A stretch of DNA of 64,000 nt from CAIZQW01 sp942493055 (GCA_942493055.1 OW818680.1:4650001-4714000); one strand, 5' to 3'; shown: positions 49,049-58,939, numbered from the stretch's first letter. Numbers and translations are program-made. Notes: generated from the letters alone by a model not told the origin.

Positions 49049-50743
49049 TTATTCGGTGTCCTCTGTGACACGGATGAGTTCCTCCACGGAGGTCATTCCG
49101 CGGAAGGCCTTGAGCCAGCCATCTTCACGCAGCGATTTCATGCCGCCGCGCAACGAGGCTTCTCGGATCACAGCAGAAGGTTTGCGCCCGATGATCAGCG
49201 ACTCGATCTCTTCATTCACGACGAGCAGCTCAAAGAGTCCGCCACGCCCCTTGTAGCCAGTCCGCTTGCAGTATTCGCAGCCATTGGCTTCGAAGACATT
49301 GGGCGAGCTGGGGGGGTAGGGCAGGTCATACCATTTGAGGTCGAGCGGGATTTCACGCCGGCATTTCGGGCAGAGGCGGCGCACCAGGCGCTGGGCCATG
49401 ACGCCGGCCAGGGCCGAGGCCACGAGGAAGGGTTCTGCACCCATATCAATCAGACGCGGGATGGCGCCTGCGGAGTCGTTGGTGTGCAAGGTGCTGAGCA
49501 CCAAGTGACCGGTCAAGGAGGCGTTGATAGCGATTTCAGCGGTTTCGCCGTCTCGAATTTCACCGACCATGATGATGTCCGGGTCCTGACGCAGGAAGGC
49601 GCGCAGCGCACGGGCGAAGGTGAGCCCGATATCTTGCCGGACGAGCACCTGGTTGATCCCGGGCATTTCATATTCGATCGGATCTTCAGCCGTCAGGATA
49701 CGCACCTGCATCTTGTTGATCTCATGCAGGAAGGCGTAGAGGGAGGTTGATTTGCCGGAGCCCGTGGGGCCGGTGACCAGGATAATGCCGTTCGGCCGGT
49801 TGATGAGCTTGACGATATGCGCCTGGTCACGGTCATTGAAGCCCAGGTCCTGGAGTTTGACGAAGTTGCCGGACTTCTGCAAGAGACGCAACGAGATGGA
49901 TTCGCCATACGCCGTGGGCATGGTCGAGACGCGGATATCGATATCGTCATTGTTCAGGCGCACGCCGATACGTCCGTCCATGGGGAGTCGCTTTTCGGCG
50001 ATATCCAGATTCGCCATGACCTTGATACGCGAAATGATGGCAGCTTTCAGTTTGTTCAACTGGGGGGGGACATCCACCTTGTGCAGCATGCCGTCGATGC
50101 GGTAACGGATACGCAATTCATCTTCCATCGGTTCCACATGAATATCCGTTGCGCCTTGACGGTCGGCTTCGGAAATGATCTGGTTCACGAACTTCACAAT
50201 GGACGCCTCAGCGCCCATTTCATTCACGTCGATCTTTGAGATGGAGGCGATGTCGGAATCGACTTCGTAACGTCCGTCCTCAATCATCTTCTCGATGGCA
50301 TCCGCGCCCACGCCGTAATATTTGTGGATGGCCTTGTTGATCTCTTCGCGGGGCGTCAGCGACACTTTAATGGGACAGCCCGCTGCCAGGCGCAACCCAT
50401 CGGTCATGGCAATGTTGAACGGGTCACAGGAGACAACCTTCAAGTTCCCGTTTTCCAGGGCCAGCGGCAGGACATTATACTGATAAACGGCACGTGCCGG
50501 GAGGCTTGTCAAGGCTTCATCGGTCGGACGTACATCCGCAAGGTCGAGATAGGGCAAGCCAATGATGGCTCCGATGCGTTTCAGGAAGTCATCTTCACGG
50601 GCCACGCCCAGTCGGACAACCACACCGGGTATGCCGGTGCCGTCCGAACGGTCCGCGGCGAGGATTTGCGTGATTTGTATCTCGCTGAAGAGTCCGGTCT
50701 GTTTTAAGACGAGTGCAGCAAAGGCGTCTGTTGAGGTTGACAT
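49049..50743 (-). CDS. gspE: Type II secretion ATPase GspE
   Basis: The 564-residue hexameric ATPase powers pseudopilus assembly. An N-terminal GspE domain (LPYLDLADVRPTDEALTSLP) precedes the Walker A motif GPTGSGKSTSLYAF, the Asp box (ILTAEDPIEYEMPGINQ), Walker B (DIIMVGEIRDGETAE) and His box (TGHLVLSTLHTNDSAGAIPR). A four-Cys zinc motif (CPKCRRE ... CEYCKRTGY) is intact, as in GspE/PilB. It is the first gene of the operon, with 215 bp upstream for a promoter; I could not choose a -35/-10 pair with confidence. Confidence 0.94.
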   Translation of the reverse strand: MSTSTDAFAALVLKQTGLFSEIQITQILAADRSDGTGIPGVVVRLGVAREDDFLKRIGAIIGLPYLDLADVRPTDEALTSLPARAVYQYNVLPLALENGNLKVVSCDPFNIAMTDGLRLAAGCPIKVSLTPREEINKAIHKYYGVGADAIEKMIEDGRYEVDSDIASISKIDVNEMGAEASIVKFVNQIISEADRQGATDIHVEPMEDELRIRYRIDGMLHKVDVPPQLNKLKAAIISRIKVMANLDIAEKRLPMDGRIGVRLNNDDIDIRVSTMPTAYGESISLRLLQKSGNFVKLQDLGFNDRDQAHIVKLINRPNGIILVTGPTGSGKSTSLYAFLHEINKMQVRILTAEDPIEYEMPGINQVLVRQDIGLTFARALRAFLRQDPDIIMVGEIRDGETAEIAINASLTGHLVLSTLHTNDSAGAIPRLIDMGAEPFLVASALAGVMAQRLVRRLCPKCRREIPLDLKWYDLPYPPSSPNVFEANGCEYCKRTGYKGRGGLFELLVVNEEIESLIIGRKPSAVIREASLRGGMKSLREDGWLKAFRGMTSVEELIRVTEDTE

Positions 50744-50958
50744 AAATTGACTTTTTAATAGGTTAGCAGATATCGTGCCTTAATGAGAATGTCCATGGCG
50801 TTAAGCGTTTCGGGCATGGTGATTGCGTTTGACAGTCTGCGCTGTGTCGCTTCTTCACGCCTCTCCTGTGAATAATTGTCACTGTTGAAGATGAGATCAA
50901 ATGCTTTTTGACGTATAATACGCATAAGGGGGCAGGTTTGAGGAGGTGAATAAAAGGG

Positions 50959-52068
50959 TTAGTCAGCGTACATGGCCGGTATCGGCGCGACCTGAGGGAA
51001 TTTCTGGTGTGTGGTTTCCGTTTTTGGTTTGGATGTCATGGAGAACACGAGCATCACGCCGGTCAGCATGCAGATCAATAAAATCGCTGCAGCCCCGATC
51101 AGCGGAAAACGATACTGCTGTAGGAAATCGTCCGAAAAGCCTTTGGTAATAGCAGCGTCTTTGAGGCGCTTGAAACTGTCGACAAAGGTCTTCAGATGTG
51201 CGTTTTGGCGTTGGGTCGCCTGACCATCTTGAGGCGGATCGACAATCGGCGATGAATCCAAGCGGCTGGCCATATCAAAAATGCGACCCGGGCCCCGCTT
51301 GTTGACGGTTGGTTTTTTCTTTTTAGACTCGACGCTTGCCAGGGGTGTTGTTGTGACAGGTTGTCGCTGGGGCATCTGCAGAGAGAAGAGATCCGGTTCG
51401 CCGTCCGGAGCTGCAAACTCCGCTTCCGGTTCGACAACCCATCTTCTTTCCGATGGCTCGGAGACTTCCGTGACAGGCTCAGTGTCCAGCGGCTCGTCCA
51501 CCACGGGCTGGATATTGGGCTGCTCCGGCTCCGCGAAGCCGAAGTCACGGGTCGGGGTGAGGCAGGGGGTCAAGGTCAGGGGGTCGTCGTCCAGATCTGG
51601 CTCAGGGAGAGGCGCAGGAGCTGGCGCTGGCTTCGGAAGGGGCGCCGGTACCGGTGCAACAGGAGGTGCTTCCGGAGCGGGTGCAGTGTCGACCGTGCGC
51701 ACAAGCGGTTTGCTCAGAGGGGGTGCTTTTGTCACCCCATTTTGCCGTACCGTGCGGGTTACGGGAACAGGGGCTTCCTGCTCCGCAGGAGCAGGCGCAG
51801 GGTCAACAGGACGGCGACCGACAGCCGGTGCGCGCTTCCCGGTGTACAGATCCATGAATTCCCGGATTAAGGGAGCCGCGTCCAGCTCAAGAAATTCAGC
51901 ATAGAGCTTCACAAAGCCACGGCCGTAAATAGGTGCGGCGATACGACGGAAATCTTCGTTTTCCAGATCCTCAATGATTTGCACCTTCATGTGCGTACTC
52001 TCCGCAGCGGTCGATGTCGACAAAGCCCGTTGTTCCCGTGCGGTTCTCAGAATTTCACCCATTGACAT
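50959..52068 (-). CDS. RodZ-like helix-turn-helix membrane protein
   Basis: The 369-residue protein has an N-terminal Xre-type HTH (GEILRTAREQRALSTSTAAE, HMKVQIIEDLENEDF, YGRGFVKLYAEFLELD). A long Pro/Ala/Glu-rich linker (about 95-300) and one membrane helix near 325 (IGAAAILLICMLTGVMLVFS) follow, with a short C-terminal end outside. RodZ links MreB to the cell-wall elongation machinery; the usual C-terminal DUF4115 domain is absent. The ATG at 52068 has AAGGAGAAC upstream; a longer start at 52131 overlaps ftsK. It lies 13 bp after the ftsK stop. Confidence 0.75.
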   Translation of the reverse strand: MSMGEILRTAREQRALSTSTAAESTHMKVQIIEDLENEDFRRIAAPIYGRGFVKLYAEFLELDAAPLIREFMDLYTGKRAPAVGRRPVDPAPAPAEQEAPVPVTRTVRQNGVTKAPPLSKPLVRTVDTAPAPEAPPVAPVPAPLPKPAPAPAPLPEPDLDDDPLTLTPCLTPTRDFGFAEPEQPNIQPVVDEPLDTEPVTEVSEPSERRWVVEPEAEFAAPDGEPDLFSLQMPQRQPVTTTPLASVESKKKKPTVNKRGPGRIFDMASRLDSSPIVDPPQDGQATQRQNAHLKTFVDSFKRLKDAAITKGFSDDFLQQYRFPLIGAAAILLICMLTGVMLVFSMTSKPKTETTHQKFPQVAPIPAMYAD

Positions 52069-52081
52069 AGTATGGTTCTCC

Positions 52082-54607
52082 TTAAATGGTTTCCTCTGCT
52101 GCTGCGTCTGTCCCTGTCGCTCCCTCCGCATCTGCTTGTGAGTGGCTGGCGGTCACGCTCGAACTGCTCGCGTGCGTCGGTACGACGGCATCCAGATCAA
52201 TCAAAATTTCACGCGCGCCTGCGCCTGTTGAGCCCTGCGGTGCAACAATACCCCGGGCTTCCAGGATGTCCATGAGGCGTGCGGCGCGTGTGTACCCGAT
52301 GCGCATCCTTCGTTGCAGCATGGTTGTTGAGGCGCGCCGTGTCATCCGGATCACCTCCAGCGCCTTGTCAGCCATGGCTTCATCAGAATCTTCGTCGACC
52401 ACCACACCCTCTCCCCCGCCGCCGACTCCGGAGCCTCCGGCGGGCGCGGTCGAATCATCCAGCCCCACATCCAGCGCCTCGTTCGGGTCAAGCTCCTTGA
52501 TCCGGTCCATCTTGCCCATGAGGGTCTGGTCATAGCAAGAGGTGCAGTGCTCCTTCACAAAGGCGACAACACGCGCTATCTCAGCATCATCGACCCAAGC
52601 GCCCTGTGCACGCTGAAGTTGCGACCCTTCTTTGAGAAAGAGCATATCACCCCGTCCGATGAGCTCTTCAGCCCCCGGGCAGTCAAGAATGGTACGGCTG
52701 TCATTGGCCTGTGATACCTTAAACGCAATACGGCCTGGAATATTGGCCTTAATCGTGCCGGTGATGACATCTACGGAGGGACGCTGGGTCGCGAGAATCA
52801 GATGGATGCCCACGGCGCGCGAGAGGGAGGTGAGGCGCGCAATGGCGGGCTCGACCTCCTTGCCGACAGTCGCCATGATGTCAGCGACCTCATCCACCAC
52901 GATGACGATATAGGGCAGTTTCTCCGGAATGCTATCGACAGCGCCCTCCTGTGTCTCGCTGCCAAAGAAGTCCCCTTGCGTGGTCTTCGTGCGGGTGTTG
53001 AAGGAGACAATATTACGGCACCCGACTTTTTGGAGCAATTTGTAGCGCTTGTCCATTTCGATGATCGCCCAGCGGAGGCCGAAGGCGACGCGTTTGGAGT
53101 CGTTGATGACCGGGACGAGCAAATGAGGCAAATCATTGTACGCGGTAAACTCGACGCGCTTGGGGTCCACCAAGATCAGCCGGAGCTGTTCGGGCGTACG
53201 GCTCATCAGGATGCCGGCAAGGATCGAGTTGAGGCAGACGCTCTTTCCGGAGCCCGTGGCTCCAGCGACCAGCAAGTGCGGAGCCTTTGTCAAATCATAG
53301 ATGAGGTCATTGCCCGCGACATCCTTGCCCAGTACCAAGGGGATCTCGCAGGTGTTTTTCTTCCACGCCTGGCCTTCCAGGATTTCACGGAACGTCACGG
53401 GGCGCGCACGGCGATTGGGGATCTCGATGCCCACGGCGTTCTTGCCGGGGATCGGGGCCTCGATGCGGATACTCTTGGCTTCCAGCGCCATTTGCAGGTT
53501 GCCCTGAAGCGAGGAGATTTTCTCAACTTTGATGTGCGGTGCAGGCCGCAATTCATATTGGGTCACCACAGGCCCTGCAATCGTGTTGACCACTTCAACG
53601 GCGACGTTTTGATGTTGAAGCGTATCAATGATGATCTTCTCAATGTCTTCGATATTGCCATGGTCAGCCGTCCCCTTGGGAATGGGGTTGAGCAGCGAGA
53701 TCGGAGGCATGGGATAATCAGCGAGGTTGGGTTGCGGCTGGCTAGCCACAGAGAGGGACTTGGGGACAGGCGCCGGTGTGGGTGGCCGTGAAAGGATGAC
53801 ATCAGGTTGTGGCGCAGGTTCAACAACATCCGCTTCACGCTCGGCGACTTTGCGTTGGCGCTCCAGTTCGCGGGCCCGCTTAGCCTCTTCCTTAGCCCGC
53901 TTGGCAGCGTCCTTCAGGTTCTGGGGATCCATTGTGTTGACTTTTGGAACGCTGGGCAGCGGCTCGCTGGCGCTCAGGCTTTCACGCTCCGCCTTGCGGC
54001 GCGCCTGGCGTTCCGCGCACCATTCCGTCAGGCGTCCCAGGCTGTAGACGATATTGCGGATGCCAATCACCATCATGAGCGCAAAGAGCATGATGCTGAC
54101 CATCAGGATGCCGCCGCCGACAGGACTGAACCAGCGGCACAGCAGACAGGTCATCAGCCAATAGCCGATTGCCCCCCCTGCATTGGGCTTTAGGTTGAGA
54201 TACTCCAGCGTCGAGTCAAAAAGGGTTTCGCTCCCCAGTTGAACAAGGCAGCACAGCGCCATGAGAAAGAGAAACATCCAGGCCATTTTGCGCCCGACGG
54301 TCGCGACCTTGCCGTAGAGGAGAAGAATGCTGAAGCCCAGCACCAGGAAGGGGACGACCCAGAGGACGAGGCCAAAGACATGATACCCGAGGAAAACCGA
54401 CCATGCGCCCACCAGGCCGATCAGGTTTGCCGGCGGGGTTAACGGGGGGACGTTCAGCAAGGAGATGTCACGCCAGTTGTACGTGATCATGCTGAGCAAC
54501 GGGAAGAAGGCAATCGGAAGCAAGATGATGCCGAAGAGCCGGCGATGAGCCCGGCGTTCAACTTCATGACGGTCCTGTAGAGGAGTCTCTTTTACAAATT
54601 CATCCAT
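52082..54607 (-). CDS. ftsK: FtsK/SpoIIIE DNA translocase
   Basis: The 841-residue protein has four N-terminal membrane helices (about 25-200), a charged linker (KRAKEEAKRARELERQRKVA) and a RecA-type motor: Walker A GATGSGKS, Walker B YIVIVVDEVADIMA, and LATQRPSVDVITG. A C-terminal gamma winged helix (ASTTMLQRRMRIGYTRAARL) reads polarity sequences. FtsK clears and resolves chromosomes at the septum. It follows the ybbR-like gene with 4 bp between, in an operon with cdaA, so transcription is shared with c-di-AMP synthesis. Confidence 0.95.
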   Translation of the reverse strand: MDEFVKETPLQDRHEVERRAHRRLFGIILLPIAFFPLLSMITYNWRDISLLNVPPLTPPANLIGLVGAWSVFLGYHVFGLVLWVVPFLVLGFSILLLYGKVATVGRKMAWMFLFLMALCCLVQLGSETLFDSTLEYLNLKPNAGGAIGYWLMTCLLCRWFSPVGGGILMVSIMLFALMMVIGIRNIVYSLGRLTEWCAERQARRKAERESLSASEPLPSVPKVNTMDPQNLKDAAKRAKEEAKRARELERQRKVAEREADVVEPAPQPDVILSRPPTPAPVPKSLSVASQPQPNLADYPMPPISLLNPIPKGTADHGNIEDIEKIIIDTLQHQNVAVEVVNTIAGPVVTQYELRPAPHIKVEKISSLQGNLQMALEAKSIRIEAPIPGKNAVGIEIPNRRARPVTFREILEGQAWKKNTCEIPLVLGKDVAGNDLIYDLTKAPHLLVAGATGSGKSVCLNSILAGILMSRTPEQLRLILVDPKRVEFTAYNDLPHLLVPVINDSKRVAFGLRWAIIEMDKRYKLLQKVGCRNIVSFNTRTKTTQGDFFGSETQEGAVDSIPEKLPYIVIVVDEVADIMATVGKEVEPAIARLTSLSRAVGIHLILATQRPSVDVITGTIKANIPGRIAFKVSQANDSRTILDCPGAEELIGRGDMLFLKEGSQLQRAQGAWVDDAEIARVVAFVKEHCTSCYDQTLMGKMDRIKELDPNEALDVGLDDSTAPAGGSGVGGGGEGVVVDEDSDEAMADKALEVIRMTRRASTTMLQRRMRIGYTRAARLMDILEARGIVAPQGSTGAGAREILIDLDAVVPTHASSSSVTASHSQADAEGATGTDAAAEETI

Positions 54608-54611
54608 AACG

Positions 54612-55124
54612 TTACTTGCTTGTCTGTTCGTCCGCGGCCATCTTCGTCTGATCCGATTTGGGCTCTACGGAGGGGTGGTTCGTTAAAACGGGTGGGGGAA
54701 TGATGGGTGTAACAGGGGGCTCCATTTGGGGCGGATGCTCAAACCGGACATTCACGAAAGCGGGATCGATGCGGACAACGCGCAAGCGTCCGATTTGTCT
54801 CAGAGAGGACGCTTTCAGATGGATCGTTTCGATTTCGTTTGTCCCCTTCGAACTGGAGGCCACGGCAACAAAAATGGAGGGCGTATAGAGCTGGCTTAAT
54901 TCGGTTTCCGAGCCACGGAGTGTGACGTGCACGGTTTGCGGCTTGGAACTGGTCACGACATAACCGACATCGCCCATCACGGACACCGCAAGGGTCTTGA
55001 GATTGCTAATTTCCGCACGGACCGAGAAGTAAATCATGACCGCAATGGCAAGGGAGAGCAACTTCCAAGGCCAGTCGCGCAGGAAGATCAACCACAGAAT
55101 GCTGCGGACATTAATGGTCTGCAT
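54612..55124 (-). CDS. YbbR/CdaR-like membrane protein
   Basis: The 170-residue product has one N-terminal membrane helix (LLSLAIAVMIYFSVRAEI) and a YbbR-like domain (TVHVTLRGSETELSQL, GRLRVVRIDPAFVNVRFE), then a Pro-rich tail. YbbR/CdaR proteins bind the diadenylate cyclase CdaA and tune its activity. The gene overlaps the cdaA 3' end by 14 bp, the usual neighbour order, which supports the assignment. Typical CdaR has three or four YbbR domains; this one has a single one. Confidence 0.75.
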   Translation of the reverse strand: MQTINVRSILWLIFLRDWPWKLLSLAIAVMIYFSVRAEISNLKTLAVSVMGDVGYVVTSSKPQTVHVTLRGSETELSQLYTPSIFVAVASSSKGTNEIETIHLKASSLRQIGRLRVVRIDPAFVNVRFEHPPQMEPPVTPIIPPPVLTNHPSVEPKSDQTKMAADEQTSK

Positions 55125-55977
55125 GTTCAGGCCTCCTCTTGGCGTGATGCGCGAGCTGGTTCCATTGGCGGATCAGTCCGCTCTTGAGCCATGCTGAAAA
55201 AGTCGCATGACCAGGCCGCTGGTCAGGCATTGCAAAGCGGAGCCAGCGAAGCACCTTGCGCTGGACGTCTGCCTCATAGCGGTTGAGCTTGCCATTGTAC
55301 GCGACAGAGACGATGCCGGTCTCTTCCGACACGACAAAAATAACAGCGTCTGTCTCTTCGCTGAGCCCCACAGCGGCGCGATGACGCGTGCCGCATATCA
55401 AGTCCGGCTGGCTGGAGATGGGGAAGAGGCAGCGCGCCGCAGCGATGCGTCCCGCACGAATAATACAGCCGCCATCATGTAGGGGCTGGGGGGGCGTGAA
55501 GATGGAGATGCAGAGTTCACGGCTCATGAGCGCATGCAACGGTATGCCGGCCTCTTCGTATCCTGCCAGCGAAATACCCCGCTCAATCGCAATCAATGCG
55601 CCGATCCTTTTTTCAGCGAGATACAGGATGGATTGGCAGAGGACTTCGGGGACATGCAGTTGCTGCAGGCTGCCCCGGTTCCGGGCAAATAAGGCCTGCC
55701 CGCCCATCAGGGCCAGCGCCCGGCGGATCTCATGCTGGAAAATAATCACCATGCTCAAGGCGAACCCTCCGAGCACATAGTAGATGACGCGGGAGAGGAC
55801 ATCGAAGTGGAAGAGTTTCGTGAACCCCAGGAAGACAAGTACCAAGATTCCGACGCCCATCAGCACTTGCGCGCTGCGTGTGCCCCGGACATATCGAAGA
55901 ACACCATAGATGCAGAGGTACAGAATCAGTATCTGTACGGCATCTGTGAGTTCAATCTGTATAAATCCGTCTAACAT
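55111..55977 (-). CDS. cdaA: Diadenylate cyclase CdaA
   Basis: The 288-residue membrane enzyme makes cyclic di-AMP from two ATP. Three N-terminal helices (IQIELTDAVQILILYLCIYG, VLMGVGILVLVFLG, VLGGFALSMVIIFQ) precede the DAC domain with GALIAIERGISLAGY, LHDGGCIIRAG and GTRHRAAVGLSEETDA. The DGA motif reads DGG; RHR is intact. The last 50 residues are a basic extension. It is followed by the ybbR-like gene; glmM, often third in this set, is absent and ftsK takes its place. The start overlaps folP by 7 bp. Confidence 0.92.
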   Translation of the reverse strand: MLDGFIQIELTDAVQILILYLCIYGVLRYVRGTRSAQVLMGVGILVLVFLGFTKLFHFDVLSRVIYYVLGGFALSMVIIFQHEIRRALALMGGQALFARNRGSLQQLHVPEVLCQSILYLAEKRIGALIAIERGISLAGYEEAGIPLHALMSRELCISIFTPPQPLHDGGCIIRAGRIAAARCLFPISSQPDLICGTRHRAAVGLSEETDAVIFVVSEETGIVSVAYNGKLNRYEADVQRKVLRWLRFAMPDQRPGHATFSAWLKSGLIRQWNQLAHHAKRRPEHADH

Positions 55978-56921
55978 GCTCTATTTTCACTCAGGCAGGC
56001 GTGCTTCAGGGCCATCGCCATGGTTAGGCTTTCCTTCGTCTCGCGCACATCATGCACACGTACGATGGCGGCTCCATGCAAAACGCTCCACACCGCTACG
56101 CAGAGGCTGCCGCCCAACCGCTTGGCAGCCTCCGGTACGTCGCAGATCTCTCCGATGAAGCGCTTGCGAGACGCTCCGATCAACACGGGTGCCAAACGCT
56201 TCAGGCGCTCCAGTGCGGCCAGCAGACGGAGATTGTCCTGCGTGCCTTTTGCAAAGCCGAGTCCAGGGTCGATGATGCACGCTTCACGGGCGATGCCCTC
56301 TTCCCTCGCGAAGGCCAACGCCTGGCGCAGATCTGCTTCCACAGTCGCCACGACATCCGCATAAGAGGCCTTCTCCATCATGTGCTGCGGGGTTCCGCGG
56401 GTATGGGTCAGCACAAGGCCTGCACCGGCCTCGCGAACCACGGCGGCCATGGCTTTGTCTCCTGCAAAGGGTGCGACATCATTCACGATGCAAGCGCCAG
56501 CTTCAAGCGCTTGCCGCGCTACCGTTGCATGCCGCGTGTCGATCGAGATCGGCACCGTGAGGGTCTTGGCCAGTTCTTGGATCACAGGCAGCACCCGCCG
56601 AAGCTCCTCCGCTTCTCCAACAGGGGCTGCGCCCGGCCGTGTTGATTCGCCTCCGATGTCCAGAATGTCCGCTCCTGCGTCAACCATGGCCTGTGCATGA
56701 GCCACTGCGCGGCCCACATCCGTGTAACAGCCGCCATCTGAAAAGGAATCCGGTGTGACATTGAGGATACCCATGATTCGGGGGGTGTCCAAAGACACGC
56801 GTTGTCCCCGGCACTGCCAGAAGGGAAACGTCTGTCGGGGTGAATCGAGCGCTACGCCGCGTGCGTTCTGGCGCTCCTCCTCCCTAGCTACAATGCTCAA
56901 TAGTTGCTGCATCCCCTTCAA
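55971..56921 (-). CDS. folP: Dihydropteroate synthase
   Basis: The enzyme joins p-aminobenzoate to dihydropterin pyrophosphate in folate synthesis and is the sulfonamide target. Its 316 residues include an N-terminal extension of about 45, then the signatures IMGILNVTPDSFSDGG, DILDIGGESTRPG, ISIDTRH and LIGASRKRFIG. The start overlaps the ftsH 3' end by 38 bp (9 less with the ATG at 56912), an arrangement also common for folP next to ftsH in other bacteria. It precedes cdaA. Confidence 0.93.
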   Translation of the reverse strand: MKGMQQLLSIVAREEERQNARGVALDSPRQTFPFWQCRGQRVSLDTPRIMGILNVTPDSFSDGGCYTDVGRAVAHAQAMVDAGADILDIGGESTRPGAAPVGEAEELRRVLPVIQELAKTLTVPISIDTRHATVARQALEAGACIVNDVAPFAGDKAMAAVVREAGAGLVLTHTRGTPQHMMEKASYADVVATVEADLRQALAFAREEGIAREACIIDPGLGFAKGTQDNLRLLAALERLKRLAPVLIGASRKRFIGEICDVPEAAKRLGGSLCVAVWSVLHGAAIVRVHDVRETKESLTMAMALKHACLSENRAC

Positions 56922-58857
56922 CCTTTTCGCCTTCGGGTTTGTCGTTCAGCAAGGCTTCCACTTCGCGTCCGTCCATGGTCTCACGTTCAATCAAGCGTTC
57001 GACGAGGCACTCCAGCTTGGCCTTGTTCTCGACAATGATGGTCTGGGCGCGCGCCCAAGCGTCATCGACGAGGCGAGACACTTCCTTGTCAATTTTTTCA
57101 GCAGTCTCTTCGCTGTACGTTTTGCTGCGTGTGACTTCGCGTCCAAAGAAGAGGGTCTCTTGGTTATCGCCAAACGACTGGAAGCCGAAGGCATCCGCCA
57201 TGCCGAACGAGCAGACCATCTTGTGCGCAATGTCGCTGGCCATCTTGATGTCCATACGTGCGCCTGTCGAGATGTCACCCGTGTGCAGTTGTTCGGCAAT
57301 GCGCCCGCCCATGAGGACGACGAGCTGATCAAGGAGTTCATTGCGCGTCCGGTTGAGCACGTCCTTTTCAGGAAGTGACATGGTGGCGCCCAGCGCCTGG
57401 CCACGCGGAATGATCGTCACCTTGTGCAGCGGCTCGGCATGTTTGCAGAGCACTTGCAGGAGCGCGTGGCCAGCCTCATGCCAGGCCGTGATACGGCGTT
57501 CCTTGTCATCCATCGCCCGGCTGCGGCGTTCGCGTCCCCAGAGCACTTTGTCGCGGGCCTCTTCAAGATCCGCCTGTTCAATCGCAGCTTTGTTGGTCCG
57601 CGCCGCGAGCAGGGCGGCTTCGTTGAGCAAGTTGGCCAGATCTGCGCCAGAGAAGCCCGGCGTGCCGCGCGCAATGCGGGAGAGATCAGCGTTGGGCCCG
57701 AGCTTGACTTTCTGCGCGTGCAACTTGAGGATATCTTCGCGTCCCTCCTTCGAGGGCATGTCGATGATGATTTGACGGTCGAAGCGTCCCGGCCTCAGCA
57801 GGGCAGGGTCCAGCACATCCGCGCGGTTGGTCGCCGCGATGATGATGACGCCTTCGGATGTTTCAAAGCCATCCATCTCCACAAGCAGCGCATTGAGCGT
57901 CTGCTCGCGTTCGTCATGTCCGCCGCCGATGCCGGAGAAGCGGCTGCGGCCCACGGCGTCGATTTCGTCGATGAAAATAATGCAGGGCGCGTTTTTCTTG
58001 CCCTGGTCAAACATGTCGCGGACGCGCGAGGCGCCCACGCCCACGAACATCTCGACGAAATCAGAGCCGCTGATGCTGAAGAAGGGCACGCCGGCTTCGC
58101 CTGCAATCGCTTTCGCGAGCAGCGTCTTGCCGGTTCCCGGAGGCCCCATGAGCAGTACGCCCTTGGGAATGCGTCCGCCGAGCGTCTGGAATTTCTTCGG
58201 GTCTTTGAGGAACTCGACAATCTCCTGGACCTCCTCCTTGGCTTCCGTGATGCCGGCGACGTTTGCAAAGGTCAGCTTCTTGGTCTCCTTGGCCAGCATC
58301 TTTGCGCGGCTCTTGCCAAAGCCCATCGCCCGCGAATTCATATCTTTGATCTGGCGTGCAAAGAGGAAGAAGATGATACCCAGGATGATGATGATGGGGA
58401 GCATCTCACGCAGCAGCGAGCCAAAGAAGTTGTTGCTGTAGACAATCTGCCAGCGAATCTTCTTCTCCTGCAAATATTGCTCCATGCCTTCGGACGGCAG
58501 CGCGTTGACGCGGAACTGCTCCTTTTCGTTGGTCTTCTTTGCGAAGCGCAAATACATGATGCCATTTGGGTCTCTGATCCACTCGACCTTGTCATCCTTG
58601 ATTTGCTGCGCATCGACCATCTGGCGGAACTCCTGATGGTCAATGGTTTTAATTTCACTCTCGGGCTTGTAGAAATACATGCCGATGGTGAGCATGATTA
58701 AAAGTCCGATCACAATCCATGCGCCAAACGCTTTATTGGGGGGCATGCTTCCCGCGACGGCAGTCGGGTCTTGTTTCTGTGCTTCACCGTTCGGCGGCAC
58801 AGAGGCGCTCGGGGGTGAATCTTCGAGATCTGTTTTGTTTTTTTCTTCTAAGGCCAT
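56884..58857 (-). CDS. ftsH: ATP-dependent zinc metalloprotease FtsH
   Basis: The 657-residue membrane AAA+ protease degrades misfolded and regulatory proteins. The N-terminus is polar, then a helix (AFGAWIVIGLLIMLTIGMYF), the FtsH extracellular domain, a second helix (EMLPIIIILGIIFFLFA), the AAA domain (GPPGTGKTLLAKAIAG, IIFIDEIDAVGRSR, ALLRPGRFDRQI) and the protease domain with HEAGH zinc motif. It is the first gene of the ftsH-folP-cdaA-ybbR-ftsK-rodZ run; 82 bp separate it from the transporter gene upstream. Confidence 0.96.
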   Translation of the reverse strand: MALEEKNKTDLEDSPPSASVPPNGEAQKQDPTAVAGSMPPNKAFGAWIVIGLLIMLTIGMYFYKPESEIKTIDHQEFRQMVDAQQIKDDKVEWIRDPNGIMYLRFAKKTNEKEQFRVNALPSEGMEQYLQEKKIRWQIVYSNNFFGSLLREMLPIIIILGIIFFLFARQIKDMNSRAMGFGKSRAKMLAKETKKLTFANVAGITEAKEEVQEIVEFLKDPKKFQTLGGRIPKGVLLMGPPGTGKTLLAKAIAGEAGVPFFSISGSDFVEMFVGVGASRVRDMFDQGKKNAPCIIFIDEIDAVGRSRFSGIGGGHDEREQTLNALLVEMDGFETSEGVIIIAATNRADVLDPALLRPGRFDRQIIIDMPSKEGREDILKLHAQKVKLGPNADLSRIARGTPGFSGADLANLLNEAALLAARTNKAAIEQADLEEARDKVLWGRERRSRAMDDKERRITAWHEAGHALLQVLCKHAEPLHKVTIIPRGQALGATMSLPEKDVLNRTRNELLDQLVVLMGGRIAEQLHTGDISTGARMDIKMASDIAHKMVCSFGMADAFGFQSFGDNQETLFFGREVTRSKTYSEETAEKIDKEVSRLVDDAWARAQTIIVENKAKLECLVERLIERETMDGREVEALLNDKPEGEKVEGDAATIEHCS

Positions 58858-58939
58858 ATAAGGTATATATAATACCGACTTTCACCCCCTTCAAGCAATG
58901 CAAAAAGGGGCTTGCAGGTACGTTTTTTTCGGATGAAGT

